Shown here: positions 25,962 through 32,622 of the stretch, piece after piece
Layout: each line of letters starts with the position of its first letter
Position numbering within the stretch: the first letter of the stretch is position 1
Notes under the pieces: model-generated
What the model was told of the DNA's origin: nothing
The model's database searches: none
The model's input: the letters and a program-made list of their open reading frames with translations, nothing else
Source of the DNA: CAYNEO01 sp964396245
Lineage (GTDB): Bacteria > Zixibacteria > MSB-5A5 > GN15 > FEB-12
Length of the DNA stretch: 64,000 nucleotides
Reading direction: 5' to 3'
NCBI GenBank assembly: GCA_964396245.1
Contig: CAYNEO010000013.1
Coordinates: 1-64,000, forward strand
Program-made: the position numbers and the translations under genes

Positions 25962-27781
25962 CACGGGCTCTCCGGTGTGCCGGGGATCACGAATGTCGCC
26001 GGGTCGTTTTGATTATTGTACTGGGCGGCAATCCAGCCGGCGGAGCGTGCCGAGTTGGAAATCCGGACTTCGTCGATACGCCCCCGGAAATACGAATCAT
26101 TCCAGCCGACATTCAGGGCAATGCCGAGGTCATAGTTGTTCGTATACGGATCGAGAGTCGCCGAGTACGCATAGTCTCGGTCGGGAGCGCCGTCGATAAA
26201 GGTTCGCACCTGCGAGCCGTCATAGGTGCAGGTGACATAATGCCAGTCAGTCCGAAACCAGTTGACGTTCTTGCCGAAATTAAATTCCTGCCAGCCGCCG
26301 CTATAAAACGTGCTGTATGGGAAGCCGCCGTTACGGAACTCGAAAAGAGCGTAGTTCGAGCCGCGCTGAAGCACATCGGCGCGTCCCGAAGCTTCTATCA
26401 CGTAAATCCAGGCTTCCATGGTGATGGATGAGCCTGCAACCGTCACGCCGCCGGCGGGGATACTTATGTAATCGTTGACGCCGTCAAATTCGAGCGAAGT
26501 TCCCACCTGACCATCGACCCGATCGCCGGAATTCATCGCCCCATGGACCGAGCCGTTGTTGCCGTTGCGGGTCGCGTCGATGCATTGCGGCGGCGCCGAG
26601 GCGGGGTCTTCGTTCAAGTGTTGTACGACTACGTAGTTGTTATCCCAGACCTCGTTGGCGCCATAGGGCTCGTTTGGCGCCGGTTGGGTTTGTCCCGGGT
26701 TATGGTACCAAACATAGATTGACATATTGCTGGTCGCCGAAACAGAGGGGACCCCGACCCAGATCTCCGCCTTGCCAAGGGCGGGGTTCGGACTGATGCT
26801 GAAATTCTGAATATCGCAGGGCAGGCGGTTATTGCCCGATATGTCGGAAGAAAACCAAATATCGTCGCCACCGTTCGCAGCCGGGTACTGTCCGCCGGCA
26901 TCGAACATTTCTATCGGAAGGTTTGCCTCGGTTAGCAGGACGGGGAAGTCTGACAGGTCGGAGACTACGCGCGATGCCTGGATAATGAGTTCGCATCGGC
27001 GACTGTCAGCGGGCGAGGCGTCGAAGTGGGCGAACGCAAACTTGTAGCCGACAGCGCCCCTGTTGCGAGGCAGGACGGTTGCGAAGCGGTGCAGGGTATC
27101 GGCCACCGGTGTGAAGATGACTTCGATGGGATGACTGCCGACAGGAAGGCTGTTGAATTGGAACGCGCCGTTGGAATCGGGCGATACTGCCACGATCGCA
27201 GTGCCGCCGGCGCCGTTCGGAACGGTCATGACAATGCGAACGGAATCTTTGAGCACCGGACCGGGCGGACTTCCGTTGACATCGACCACGGTTCCGCTCA
27301 GCACGTTGCTGAGGTAATCGGAGATTGCGTCTGCGAACTTCCGGATAATTGCCGAGCCGCTGCCGGTTGAAGTTATGGTTGTGCCGCCGGTATACACGTA
27401 CGGAACGCCCCAGCCGTCGAGACGGAAACTGACTGAATCCTGCGCTATGTCTTGCGTGACGTATGGCCCTTTCCATGTAGCGTAACCGCCGGGATTGGTA
27501 CGAAGCGCCCGGAGGTCGGGCGGAAAAGCCCCAATGTCTCCCACATAGCCGAAATCGGAACGGATTCCGGCATTCGTGACGGATGGATCACCGGCAATGG
27601 CTTTCGCGAGGTTATCCATTTCGCGCCCGGTTTCGACCTTGCGGCTGTCGCTGACCAGCGCAGTCATCGAGCGCATAGCTACCGCGGCGAGGATACCGAG
27701 CACGATGATCATGATCAGCACTTCGATCAGGCCGAAGCCGCGATGGGACCGCCCCATAAATGTCATGCTATTACCACACAT
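25961..27781 (-). CDS. GspG-like pseudopilin 2 carrying DUF2341-like and LamG adhesin domains
   Basis: 606 residues, far longer than a pseudopilin (usually 140-180). The leader ends SHRG, then FGLIEVLIMIIVLGILAAVA with Glu at +5. The core (FGYVGDIGAFPPDLRAL, NPGGYATWKGPYV, ITSTGSGSAI) and beta-sandwich module (GSPPGP, GSHPIEVIFTPVADT) match the neighbours. Then comes a DUF2341-like region (DFPVLLTEANLP, GGDDIWFSSDISG, SIYVWYHNPGQ) and a LamG/concanavalin-like domain (VGTSLEFDGVNDYISIP, MEAWIYV, WHYVTCTYDG, GRIDEVRISN). These usually bind glycans or proteins. The start may instead be the ATG at 27766; as given it overlaps pseudopilin 1 by 11 bases. Confidence 0.83.
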   Translation of the reverse strand: MCGNSMTFMGRSHRGFGLIEVLIMIIVLGILAAVAMRSMTALVSDSRKVETGREMDNLAKAIAGDPSVTNAGIRSDFGYVGDIGAFPPDLRALRTNPGGYATWKGPYVTQDIAQDSVSFRLDGWGVPYVYTGGTTITSTGSGSAIIRKFADAISDYLSNVLSGTVVDVNGSPPGPVLKDSVRIVMTVPNGAGGTAIVAVSPDSNGAFQFNSLPVGSHPIEVIFTPVADTLHRFATVLPRNRGAVGYKFAFAHFDASPADSRRCELIIQASRVVSDLSDFPVLLTEANLPIEMFDAGGQYPAANGGDDIWFSSDISGNNRLPCDIQNFSISPNPALGKAEIWVGVPSVSATSNMSIYVWYHNPGQTQPAPNEPYGANEVWDNNYVVVQHLNEDPASAPPQCIDATRNGNNGSVHGAMNSGDRVDGQVGTSLEFDGVNDYISIPAGGVTVAGSSITMEAWIYVIEASGRADVLQRGSNYALFEFRNGGFPYSTFYSGGWQEFNFGKNVNWFRTDWHYVTCTYDGSQVRTFIDGAPDRDYAYSATLDPYTNNYDLGIALNVGWNDSYFRGRIDEVRISNSARSAGWIAAQYNNQNDPATFVIPGTPESP

Positions 27782-28520
27782 TTGTTGCCAGATGGAGCTC
27801 CAAATAACTTTGTCCGCCCGGGTTCACGACGATATTTCGACTGAGCGTGTCGTTATCGGGCAGGTATATCAGATTTAATTGGTGAATGCCTATCGGGATA
27901 GAGTCGAACACGGCGTAACCGTCGGCGCGCGGAACGAGGGACTTCATTGCCACTGAACCGGCGCCATCGGGGTACGTCAGGATAATGCGGACCGAATCCC
28001 GGAAGCGGTCGCCCGGCGGAGTGTTGTCGATGTCGGTCGTCACGATCGCGACACGGTTGTAGAGTAAATCCGCCACGGAAACGGCAATCACCTGAGAGAC
28101 CGACGAACCGCTTCCGGTCGAAGTAATGGCGGTGCCGCCGGAGTACAGATAGTTTCGTCCCCAGGCATCTCGCATGAATTCGGTACCCGTTCCCGACGAT
28201 GAAAAGTCGTCGTAGATGTACGGGCCTTTCCATGTCGCGTAGCCGCCCGGATTCTGCCGCAGGGCGTCGAGCGACGGCGGCAGGCTGCCAATGTCGCCGA
28301 CGTAGCCAAAATCGGTGCGCACCCCGCCCGAAAGCAGGCGAGGGTCGCCCGCGACGGCGTGGGCGAGGCTTTGTAGTTCGTGACGGGTTTCCTCCATCCG
28401 CGCCATCTCGGTCTGGTCATTCAGCGAGCGTACGGCGACGGTGGAGAGAATCCCGATGATGATTATCACGACGATTACTTCGACCAAATTATGGCCGCGC
28501 TGTGAGGCAAAATCGGGCAT
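27771..28520 (-). CDS. GspG-like pseudopilin 1 with beta-sandwich module
   Basis: First gene of the cassette, 249 residues. The leader MPDFASQRG is followed by HNLVEVIVVIIIIGILSTVA, with His at +1 in place of the usual Phe but Glu at +5 kept. The core has FGYVGDIGSLPPSLDAL, NPGGYATWKGPYI, DAWGRNYLYSG and ITSTGSGSSV; the C-terminal module has NTPPGD, YPDGAG and GIHQLNLIYLPDNDT. AGGAG lies 4 bases before the ATG. No ATPase, secretin, platform protein or prepilin peptidase is in the window, so assembly must use machinery encoded elsewhere. Confidence 0.85.
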   Translation of the reverse strand: MPDFASQRGHNLVEVIVVIIIIGILSTVAVRSLNDQTEMARMEETRHELQSLAHAVAGDPRLLSGGVRTDFGYVGDIGSLPPSLDALRQNPGGYATWKGPYIYDDFSSSGTGTEFMRDAWGRNYLYSGGTAITSTGSGSSVSQVIAVSVADLLYNRVAIVTTDIDNTPPGDRFRDSVRIILTYPDGAGSVAMKSLVPRADGYAVFDSIPIGIHQLNLIYLPDNDTLSRNIVVNPGGQSYLELHLATNVW

Positions 28521-28522
28521 AC

Positions 28523-28554
28523 GACTCCTGTGGAGATTTTCATCTCTATGAGTC
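28523..28554 (-). promoter_or_regulatory. Nested stem-loop overlapping the ribosome site of pseudopilin 1
   Basis: On the minus strand an inner hairpin GAGAT-GAAA-ATCTC (GNRA loop) sits inside an outer stem GACTC/GAGTC. The 3' arm of the outer stem overlaps the AGGAG ribosome site. It could block translation, but the predicted transcription start (near 28549) may leave out the 5' outer arm. Confidence 0.35.
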
Positions 28555-28555
28555 A

Positions 28556-28584
28556 GTTATCGGCCGATTGGCGGGGTATGTTAA
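28556..28584 (-). promoter_or_regulatory. Promoter of the pseudopilin operon
   Basis: Minus strand: TTAACA (complement of 28579-28584), a 17-base spacer and GATAAC (complement of 28556-28561). It lies downstream of the fdx terminator, so the pilin cassette can be transcribed on its own, with a leader of only about 30 bases. Confidence 0.6.
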
Positions 28585-28610
28585 TGCAGGGCAAAAAGAT
28601 GACGGGCACG

Positions 28611-28641
28611 AAAAAGCCGATTCCGCCAGGCGAAATCGGCT
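28611..28641 (-). terminator. Terminator of the Fe-S gene group
   Basis: On the minus strand AGCCGATT pairs with AATCGGCT (stem arms at 28634-28641 and 28615-28622), with further pairing (cgcc/ggcg) in the loop, followed by TTTTT. It lies 25 bases after the fdx stop and separates this group from the pilin cassette. Confidence 0.88.
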
Positions 28642-28665
28642 GATACTTCTGCTGCGACGGGGCTT

Positions 28666-28983
28666 TTAGAAATCGTCATCGTCCCATTCCGAGGATTTCT
28701 CCGGGATGCGGACGACCAGGTCACGGGTGACTTTTGCCTGACAGGCCAGGCGGGAGGTGTCGGTCAGGCCCTCGGCCTCATCGAGCATATCCTCTTCATC
28801 CTCGGACATCTCGTTGAGTGAATCGAATCCCTGTTCGATAACGATATGGCAGGTGGAACAGGCGCAGTTGCCGCCGCAGTTATGGTCTATCTTGATGTTG
28901 TTATCGAGGGCGGCGTCCAGTACGGGAGTGCCTTCCCTGACTTCAACTTCCACATCCAATGGCAGAAAGCGTACTTTCGGCAT
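28666..28983 (-). CDS. fdx: Adrenodoxin-type [2Fe-2S] ferredoxin
   Basis: 105 residues. The ligand motif NCGGNCACSTCH and a later Cys in RLACQAKV give the four cysteines (C-x5-C-x2-C ... C) of ISC-type ferredoxins. GFDSLNEMSEDEEDML closely matches E. coli Fdx, which gives electrons for Fe-S cluster assembly. The ATG at 28983 (MPKVRFLPL) matches the family's N-terminus; an in-frame TTG lies 9 bases upstream. Last gene of a three-gene group with an A-type carrier. Confidence 0.92.
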   Translation of the reverse strand: MPKVRFLPLDVEVEVREGTPVLDAALDNNIKIDHNCGGNCACSTCHIVIEQGFDSLNEMSEDEEDMLDEAEGLTDTSRLACQAKVTRDLVVRIPEKSSEWDDDDF

Positions 28984-29044
28984 TTCAATCAAACTCTCCG
29001 TCTCTCCTTTCCAAACATACAGCCGTGTTGCGTTAAACGGTAGT

Positions 29045-29299
29045 TCAATTTTCTCTGCGATAAACCACGACGTTGTCGTGTTCGTTCCCGAAACGGACAG
29101 ATTTTGCTCTTGAACTAAGTCTGCCGGTAATCAGCATGTAGGCCCAGGGAGGGATGAGAGTCGACGCGCAGCCTCGGACCAGCACAGTCTTGTCGCGGAA
29201 TTTCTCCCAGTCGTACCGGTCGGCGTTTTCGAGGAATTTATCTTCGAAGAACGTGCCGTCGGTCAGTAACTCGGCGGGATCAACTATTTCGTAGGCCAT
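29045..29299 (-). CDS. DUF2480-like small protein
   Basis: 84 residues. DWEKFRDKTVLVRGCASTLI and PPWAYMLITGRL match the core of DUF2480 (the family has CSADAIVPTWAYML at this place), a family of unknown function from Bacteroidetes and relatives, usually near Fe-S genes. It is shorter than the usual roughly 170 residues, lacking much of the N-terminal part. The frame continues upstream to a TTG at 29359, directly after the A-type carrier stop, adding a Cys-rich 20-residue stretch (RCDGYTSPDHCCGKH); I cannot exclude that start. A role in Fe-S assembly is inferred from position only. Confidence 0.68.
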   Translation of the reverse strand: MAYEIVDPAELLTDGTFFEDKFLENADRYDWEKFRDKTVLVRGCASTLIPPWAYMLITGRLSSRAKSVRFGNEHDNVVVYRREN

Positions 29300-29359
29300 G
29301 TGTTTGCCGCAACAGTGGTCCGGGGAGGTATAGCCGTCGCATCTCCGAACCGGGGTCAA

Positions 29360-29719
29360 TCAGCAACTGAAGGATGAGCCGCACCCGCAGGACCGCCTGG
29401 CGTTTGGGTTTTCGAACGTGAAGCCGCCGCCCAGCAGACCGCCCTTGTAGTCGAGGGTCGAGCCGGCGAGATACGCCAGTGATTTCATGTCAACCCGCAC
29501 CCTGATACCGTCGAAATCGAACTCCCGGTCGGTGTCGGAGGGATTGTTATCAAACTGCATGGCATAGGAAAAGCCGGAACATCCGCCGGAACTGATCCCG
29601 ATTCGCAGAAACACACTCTTGTCTTCTTCATCGGCCAAAAGCCGCTTGAGTTCGTCGACGGCGGGCGGAGTGACATTGATCAACCGGTCGCTCCGAGTTT
29701 CTTTAGCCTCGTTCGCCAT
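29360..29719 (-). CDS. A-type Fe-S carrier protein (IscA/ErpA-like)
   Basis: 119 residues from the ATG at 29719, which has AGGAG 9 bases upstream; the frame runs 70 codons further but those look non-coding. It has the family's three Cys: GGCSGFSY and the C-terminal SCGCGSSFSC (one extra Cys at the very end). A-type carriers receive clusters from a scaffold and pass them to target enzymes. It heads a group with a DUF2480-like protein and ferredoxin, divergent from the Rrf2 regulator. IscS and IscU are not in the window. Confidence 0.92.
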   Translation of the reverse strand: MANEAKETRSDRLINVTPPAVDELKRLLADEEDKSVFLRIGISSGGCSGFSYAMQFDNNPSDTDREFDFDGIRVRVDMKSLAYLAGSTLDYKGGLLGGGFTFENPNARRSCGCGSSFSC

Positions 29720-29906
29720 AATTGTAAACTCCTTTTTGTTGCAGATACGTCGGCACGTATACCCGGATGTAAAAGTGTACCAAAAAGGTCCAAGATTCAT
29801 AACACGAAGGGACGCCGACAAGTTCTCGTTTTTTTGGATTTTTTTGCCGGATGGCGGGTTTCTCATGGGGAAAGCGACGACTTTTCGACGAAGCGGACAA
29901 ACATAA

Positions 29907-29945
29907 CCAAAAAAGGCCGACTTGTCCAAAAAATGACCGATTTGT
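29907..29945. promoter_or_regulatory. Tandem operator-like repeat before the Rrf2-family gene
   Basis: ccaaaaaaggccgacttgt (29907-29925) is followed at once by ccaaaaaatgaccgatttgt (29926-29945), a direct repeat of 19/20 bases. The unit ends 8 bases before the -35 box of the regulator's promoter. A further partial inverted copy (tcacttttttgtgg) overlaps that promoter. I infer binding sites for Rrf2 itself or for another regulator of Fe-S genes. Confidence 0.5.
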
Positions 29946-29953
29946 TCACTTTT

Positions 29954-29982
29954 TTGTGGACTAAGGCAATCTTTTTTATTAT
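29954..29982 (+). promoter_or_regulatory. Promoter of the Rrf2-family regulator
   Basis: TTGTGG at 29954-29959, a 17-base spacer and TATTAT at 29977-29982. The expected start is near 29989, about 74 bases before the ATG. Confidence 0.6.
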
Positions 29983-30062
29983 CCTCCGGTATAAACGTGG
30001 AAAGAATAGGATATTTTTCCGGGTTCTAGAACCAGGCACCGAATGAATGAAGGAAGTTGACC

Positions 30063-30473
30063 ATGCAGTTATCACGAAAAGCGGACTATGCCCTGCGAGC
30101 GGTTCGTCACCTCTCAACCCTGCCGAAGGGCAAGCTCGGATCAATCAACACAATAGCGGAAGCCGAAAATATCCCGCGTGAATTTCTGGCGAAGATTCTC
30201 AAAGATCTGACTCGCGGAGGAATCCTGGTATCGTACCAGGGCGTGACCGGCGGATATCGGCTGTCGCGATTGCCGAAGGAAGTGTCATTTCTTGATGTTA
30301 TCGAGGCGATCGAGGGGCCGATCCATATAAATTTGTGTACCGAGGGTCCCGGTTGCGGCTGTGACCAGTATACCGGTTGTCAGTTCCGTGGATTCTGGGA
30401 GACGCAGGAAACCAGTCTCAAGAAAGCTCTCGGCAAACATCATTTCGGCAAATACCGCACGGGTCGTCGATAA
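30063..30473 (+). CDS. Rrf2/IscR-family transcriptional regulator
   Basis: 136 residues. The N-terminal winged helix (MQLSRKADYALRAVRHL, then NIPREFLAKILKDLTRGGIL and GVTGGYRL) is typical of Rrf2. Four Cys lie at 92, 98, 100 and 106 (LCTEGPGCGCDQYTGC); three can bind a [2Fe-2S] cluster as in IscR, so it probably senses Fe-S status. Divergent from an A-type carrier and ferredoxin group, which it likely controls through the tandem sites upstream. The ATG at 30063 has AAGGAAG 6 bases before it. A strong terminator follows. Confidence 0.92.
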   Translation: MQLSRKADYALRAVRHLSTLPKGKLGSINTIAEAENIPREFLAKILKDLTRGGILVSYQGVTGGYRLSRLPKEVSFLDVIEAIEGPIHINLCTEGPGCGCDQYTGCQFRGFWETQETSLKKALGKHHFGKYRTGRR

Positions 30474-30582
30474 GCAAGAGCCGGGCTGTTCGTCCTCTAT
30501 AGTACTTGAGAGATTTCTGAATCAACCGCCCGGTCAGGAGGATGTTTCAGGCGAAGGATGAGCGGTCGGCGGATGTAAAGCA

Positions 30583-30625
30583 GGGCTTTCGCAGAAGCAT
30601 ATTTGCTTGTGCGAGAGCCTTTTTT
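30583..30625 (+). terminator. Rho-independent terminator after the Rrf2 gene
   Basis: A 10-bp stem, ggctttcgca (30584-30593) with tgcgagagcc (30610-30619), one G-U pair, an inner agca/tgct extension and a T6 run. It separates the regulator from pdxS. Confidence 0.9.
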
Positions 30626-30763
30626 GATGTACTTTTTCTGCGGAAACGCAAGGGGGCCGGTTGTTTCGAGTGCGTCTTCCGGACAGCAGCCCGCCAAACT
30701 TTTCAGCGCGGCCGGCGTTATTCAAGTAGGAAGCTCGGTTGAGCGTAGAACGAGGTAAAAACC

Positions 30764-31648
30764 ATGCAACGGTTTAATGATAAAGAACACAAGGTGAAGG
30801 TTGGCCTGGCGGAAATGCTCAAGGGCGGGGTCATCATGGATGTCACCACGCCGGAACAGGCGAAGATCGCCGAGCAGGCCGGCGCCGCGGCGGTGATGGC
30901 GCTCGAGCGGGTGCCGTCGGATATCCGGGCCGAAGGCGGCGTGGCGCGCATGGCCGATCTCGATATCATCGACGGGATCAAGCGCTCGGTCAGTATCCCG
31001 GTGATGGCCAAGTGCCGGATCGGGCATATCGTGGAAGCACGCGTGCTCGAAGCGATAGAGATTGACTTCATCGATGAATCCGAAGTATTGACGCCGGCGG
31101 ACAACAAGTACCATATCGACAAGTGGTCGTTCAAGGTGCCCTTCGTCTGCGGGTGCCGCAATCTCGGCGAGGCGCTCCGGAGAATTTCCGAGGGGGCCGC
31201 GATGATCCGCACCAAGGGCGAAGCCGGGACGGGCGATGTCTCGCAGGCGGTCAAGCACCTGAGAGAGATCAACTCGGTGATGAAGTCCCTGACGGTGATG
31301 ACGCCGGAGGAGCTCTACGGAATTGCCAAGGAGTACCAGGTGTCGATCGAGCTGGTGCGGATGGTGGCCGAGAAGGGCAAATTGCCGGTGCCGAATTTTG
31401 CCGCCGGCGGGGTGGCGACTCCGGCTGATGCGGCGCTGTGCATGTATCTCGGCGCCGAGGCGGTGTTTGTCGGCTCGGGCATTTTCAAATCATCGAATCC
31501 CGAGAAGACCGGCAAGGCGATCGTGTCGGCGACGACTCACTGGCAGAATTACAGCGTCATTGCCGAGCACTCCCGCGCACTGGGGACGGCGATGAAGGGT
31601 ATCTCGGCGGAGAGTATTCCCGAGGAGAACCAGCTGCAGTATCGATGA
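30764..31648 (+). CDS. pdxS: Pyridoxal 5'-phosphate synthase lyase subunit PdxS
   Basis: 294 residues. A TIM barrel that makes PLP from ribose 5-phosphate, glyceraldehyde 3-phosphate and ammonia supplied by PdxT. VMAKCRIGHIVEARVLEA and RTKGEAGTGDV carry the two catalytic lysines, and NFAAGGVATPADAALCMYLG is the phosphate-site region. Near-identical in pattern to the Bacillus enzyme. Its partner pdxT is about 2 kb downstream, not adjacent as usual. A terminator follows. Confidence 0.98.
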   Translation: MQRFNDKEHKVKVGLAEMLKGGVIMDVTTPEQAKIAEQAGAAAVMALERVPSDIRAEGGVARMADLDIIDGIKRSVSIPVMAKCRIGHIVEARVLEAIEIDFIDESEVLTPADNKYHIDKWSFKVPFVCGCRNLGEALRRISEGAAMIRTKGEAGTGDVSQAVKHLREINSVMKSLTVMTPEELYGIAKEYQVSIELVRMVAEKGKLPVPNFAAGGVATPADAALCMYLGAEAVFVGSGIFKSSNPEKTGKAIVSATTHWQNYSVIAEHSRALGTAMKGISAESIPEENQLQYR

Positions 31649-31676
31649 TGCCGTCCCTGGATTGAAAGTGATATAG

Positions 31677-31702
31677 AGGCCCCTGCAGAGGGGCCTTTTT
31701 TT
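31677..31702 (+). terminator. Rho-independent terminator after pdxS
   Basis: aggcccc (31677-31683) pairs with ggggcct (31690-31696) around a 6-nt loop, with T7. It lies 29 bases after the stop, ending the pdxS transcript before the DUF5131 gene. Confidence 0.92.
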
Positions 31703-31757
31703 GTTGCCTGAGAAAAGTGATGCCGTGAGGGAACGTCAACACGTATAACTCCAATGT

Positions 31758-32498
31758 ATGGCGCAACGATCGAAGATAGAGTATACCTTTCGCACCTGGA
31801 ATCCGGTCACCGGCTGTCATGCCGTCAGTGCCGGCTGCGAGCATTGTTATGCCGAGCGGATGGCGCGCAGATTACAGGGGATGGGCGTCGAGAAATACAA
31901 GAACGGATTCGAAGTCACGGTTCATCCGGAGGTTCTCGAGCAGCCGTTGCGGTGGAAAAAGCCGCAGGTGATTTTTGTCAATTCGATGTCGGACTTGTTT
32001 CACCCGAAAATTCCAATCGCGTTTCTTCGGCAGGTATTCGACGTCATGAAGCGGGCGGACCATCACGTATTTCAGGCGCTAACGAAGCGCTCCAAACGGT
32101 TGGTGAAACTTGCCCCGGAATTGCCATGGCCGGAGAATCTCTGGATGGGCGTGACGGTCGAAAGCGGGCACTACAAGTTTCGCATTAACGATCTTCGTAA
32201 GACCAAGGCGGGTATAAAATTCCTGTCGTTAGAACCGCTGCTGGGGCCGCTCGGGGAGCTTGATTTGACCGGGATTGACTGGGTAATTGTGGGCGGCGAG
32301 TCAGGTCCGGGGGCGCGGTTGATGAAGAAGGAATGGGTGCTGGATATCCAGCGTCAGTGCGATGAACAGGGGGTAGCGTTCTTTTTCAAGCAGTGGGGCG
32401 GGGTGAACAAGAAGAAGGCGGGTCGGATGCTGGACGGCCACCTGTATGAAGACATGCCGGAATTGCCGTCGATAGACGCCCAGACATCGCTGCTTTAG
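31758..32498 (+). CDS. DUF5131 (phage Gp37/Gp68) family protein
   Basis: 246 residues. TWNPVTGCHAVSAGCEHCYAE contains C-x7-C-x2-C, resembling a radical-SAM-type Fe-S binding motif, followed by FVNSMSDLFHPKIP and WVIVGGESGPGARLM. These are hallmarks of the family first noted as phage Gp37/Gp68 and now found in many chromosomes; its reaction is not established. No phage genes are nearby. It stands between pdxS and pdxT with a terminator before it. Confidence 0.88.
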   Translation: MAQRSKIEYTFRTWNPVTGCHAVSAGCEHCYAERMARRLQGMGVEKYKNGFEVTVHPEVLEQPLRWKKPQVIFVNSMSDLFHPKIPIAFLRQVFDVMKRADHHVFQALTKRSKRLVKLAPELPWPENLWMGVTVESGHYKFRINDLRKTKAGIKFLSLEPLLGPLGELDLTGIDWVIVGGESGPGARLMKKEWVLDIQRQCDEQGVAFFFKQWGGVNKKKAGRMLDGHLYEDMPELPSIDAQTSLL

Positions 32499-32622
32499 TC
32501 CACTTGTTGGGGACCTTCAAGTCCTTAAAATGCCGCAAAATAGGGCATTCTCACCATTCTCGTCTTGCGCTCCGGCCCGGTACAGGTTATCTTTACCGGT
32601 GAGCACGTACAGGGTATCAACT

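Larger units (their letters stand above)
29720..30062. other. Divergent intergenic region of the Fe-S group and its regulator
   Basis: No gene. It is AT-rich with several T or A runs. It holds a tandem repeat (29907-29945) and a promoter facing the Rrf2 gene (29954-29982), listed separately. I could not find a strong promoter for the minus-strand genes. Confidence 0.5.

Noticed and set aside
30542..30742. Small open frame before pdxS
   Set aside because: It runs straight through a strong rho-independent terminator and has no domain.
31758..32498. DUF5131 gene as a prophage remnant
   Set aside because: The family occurs in phages, but no integrase, structural gene, attachment site or change in base use is seen around it.
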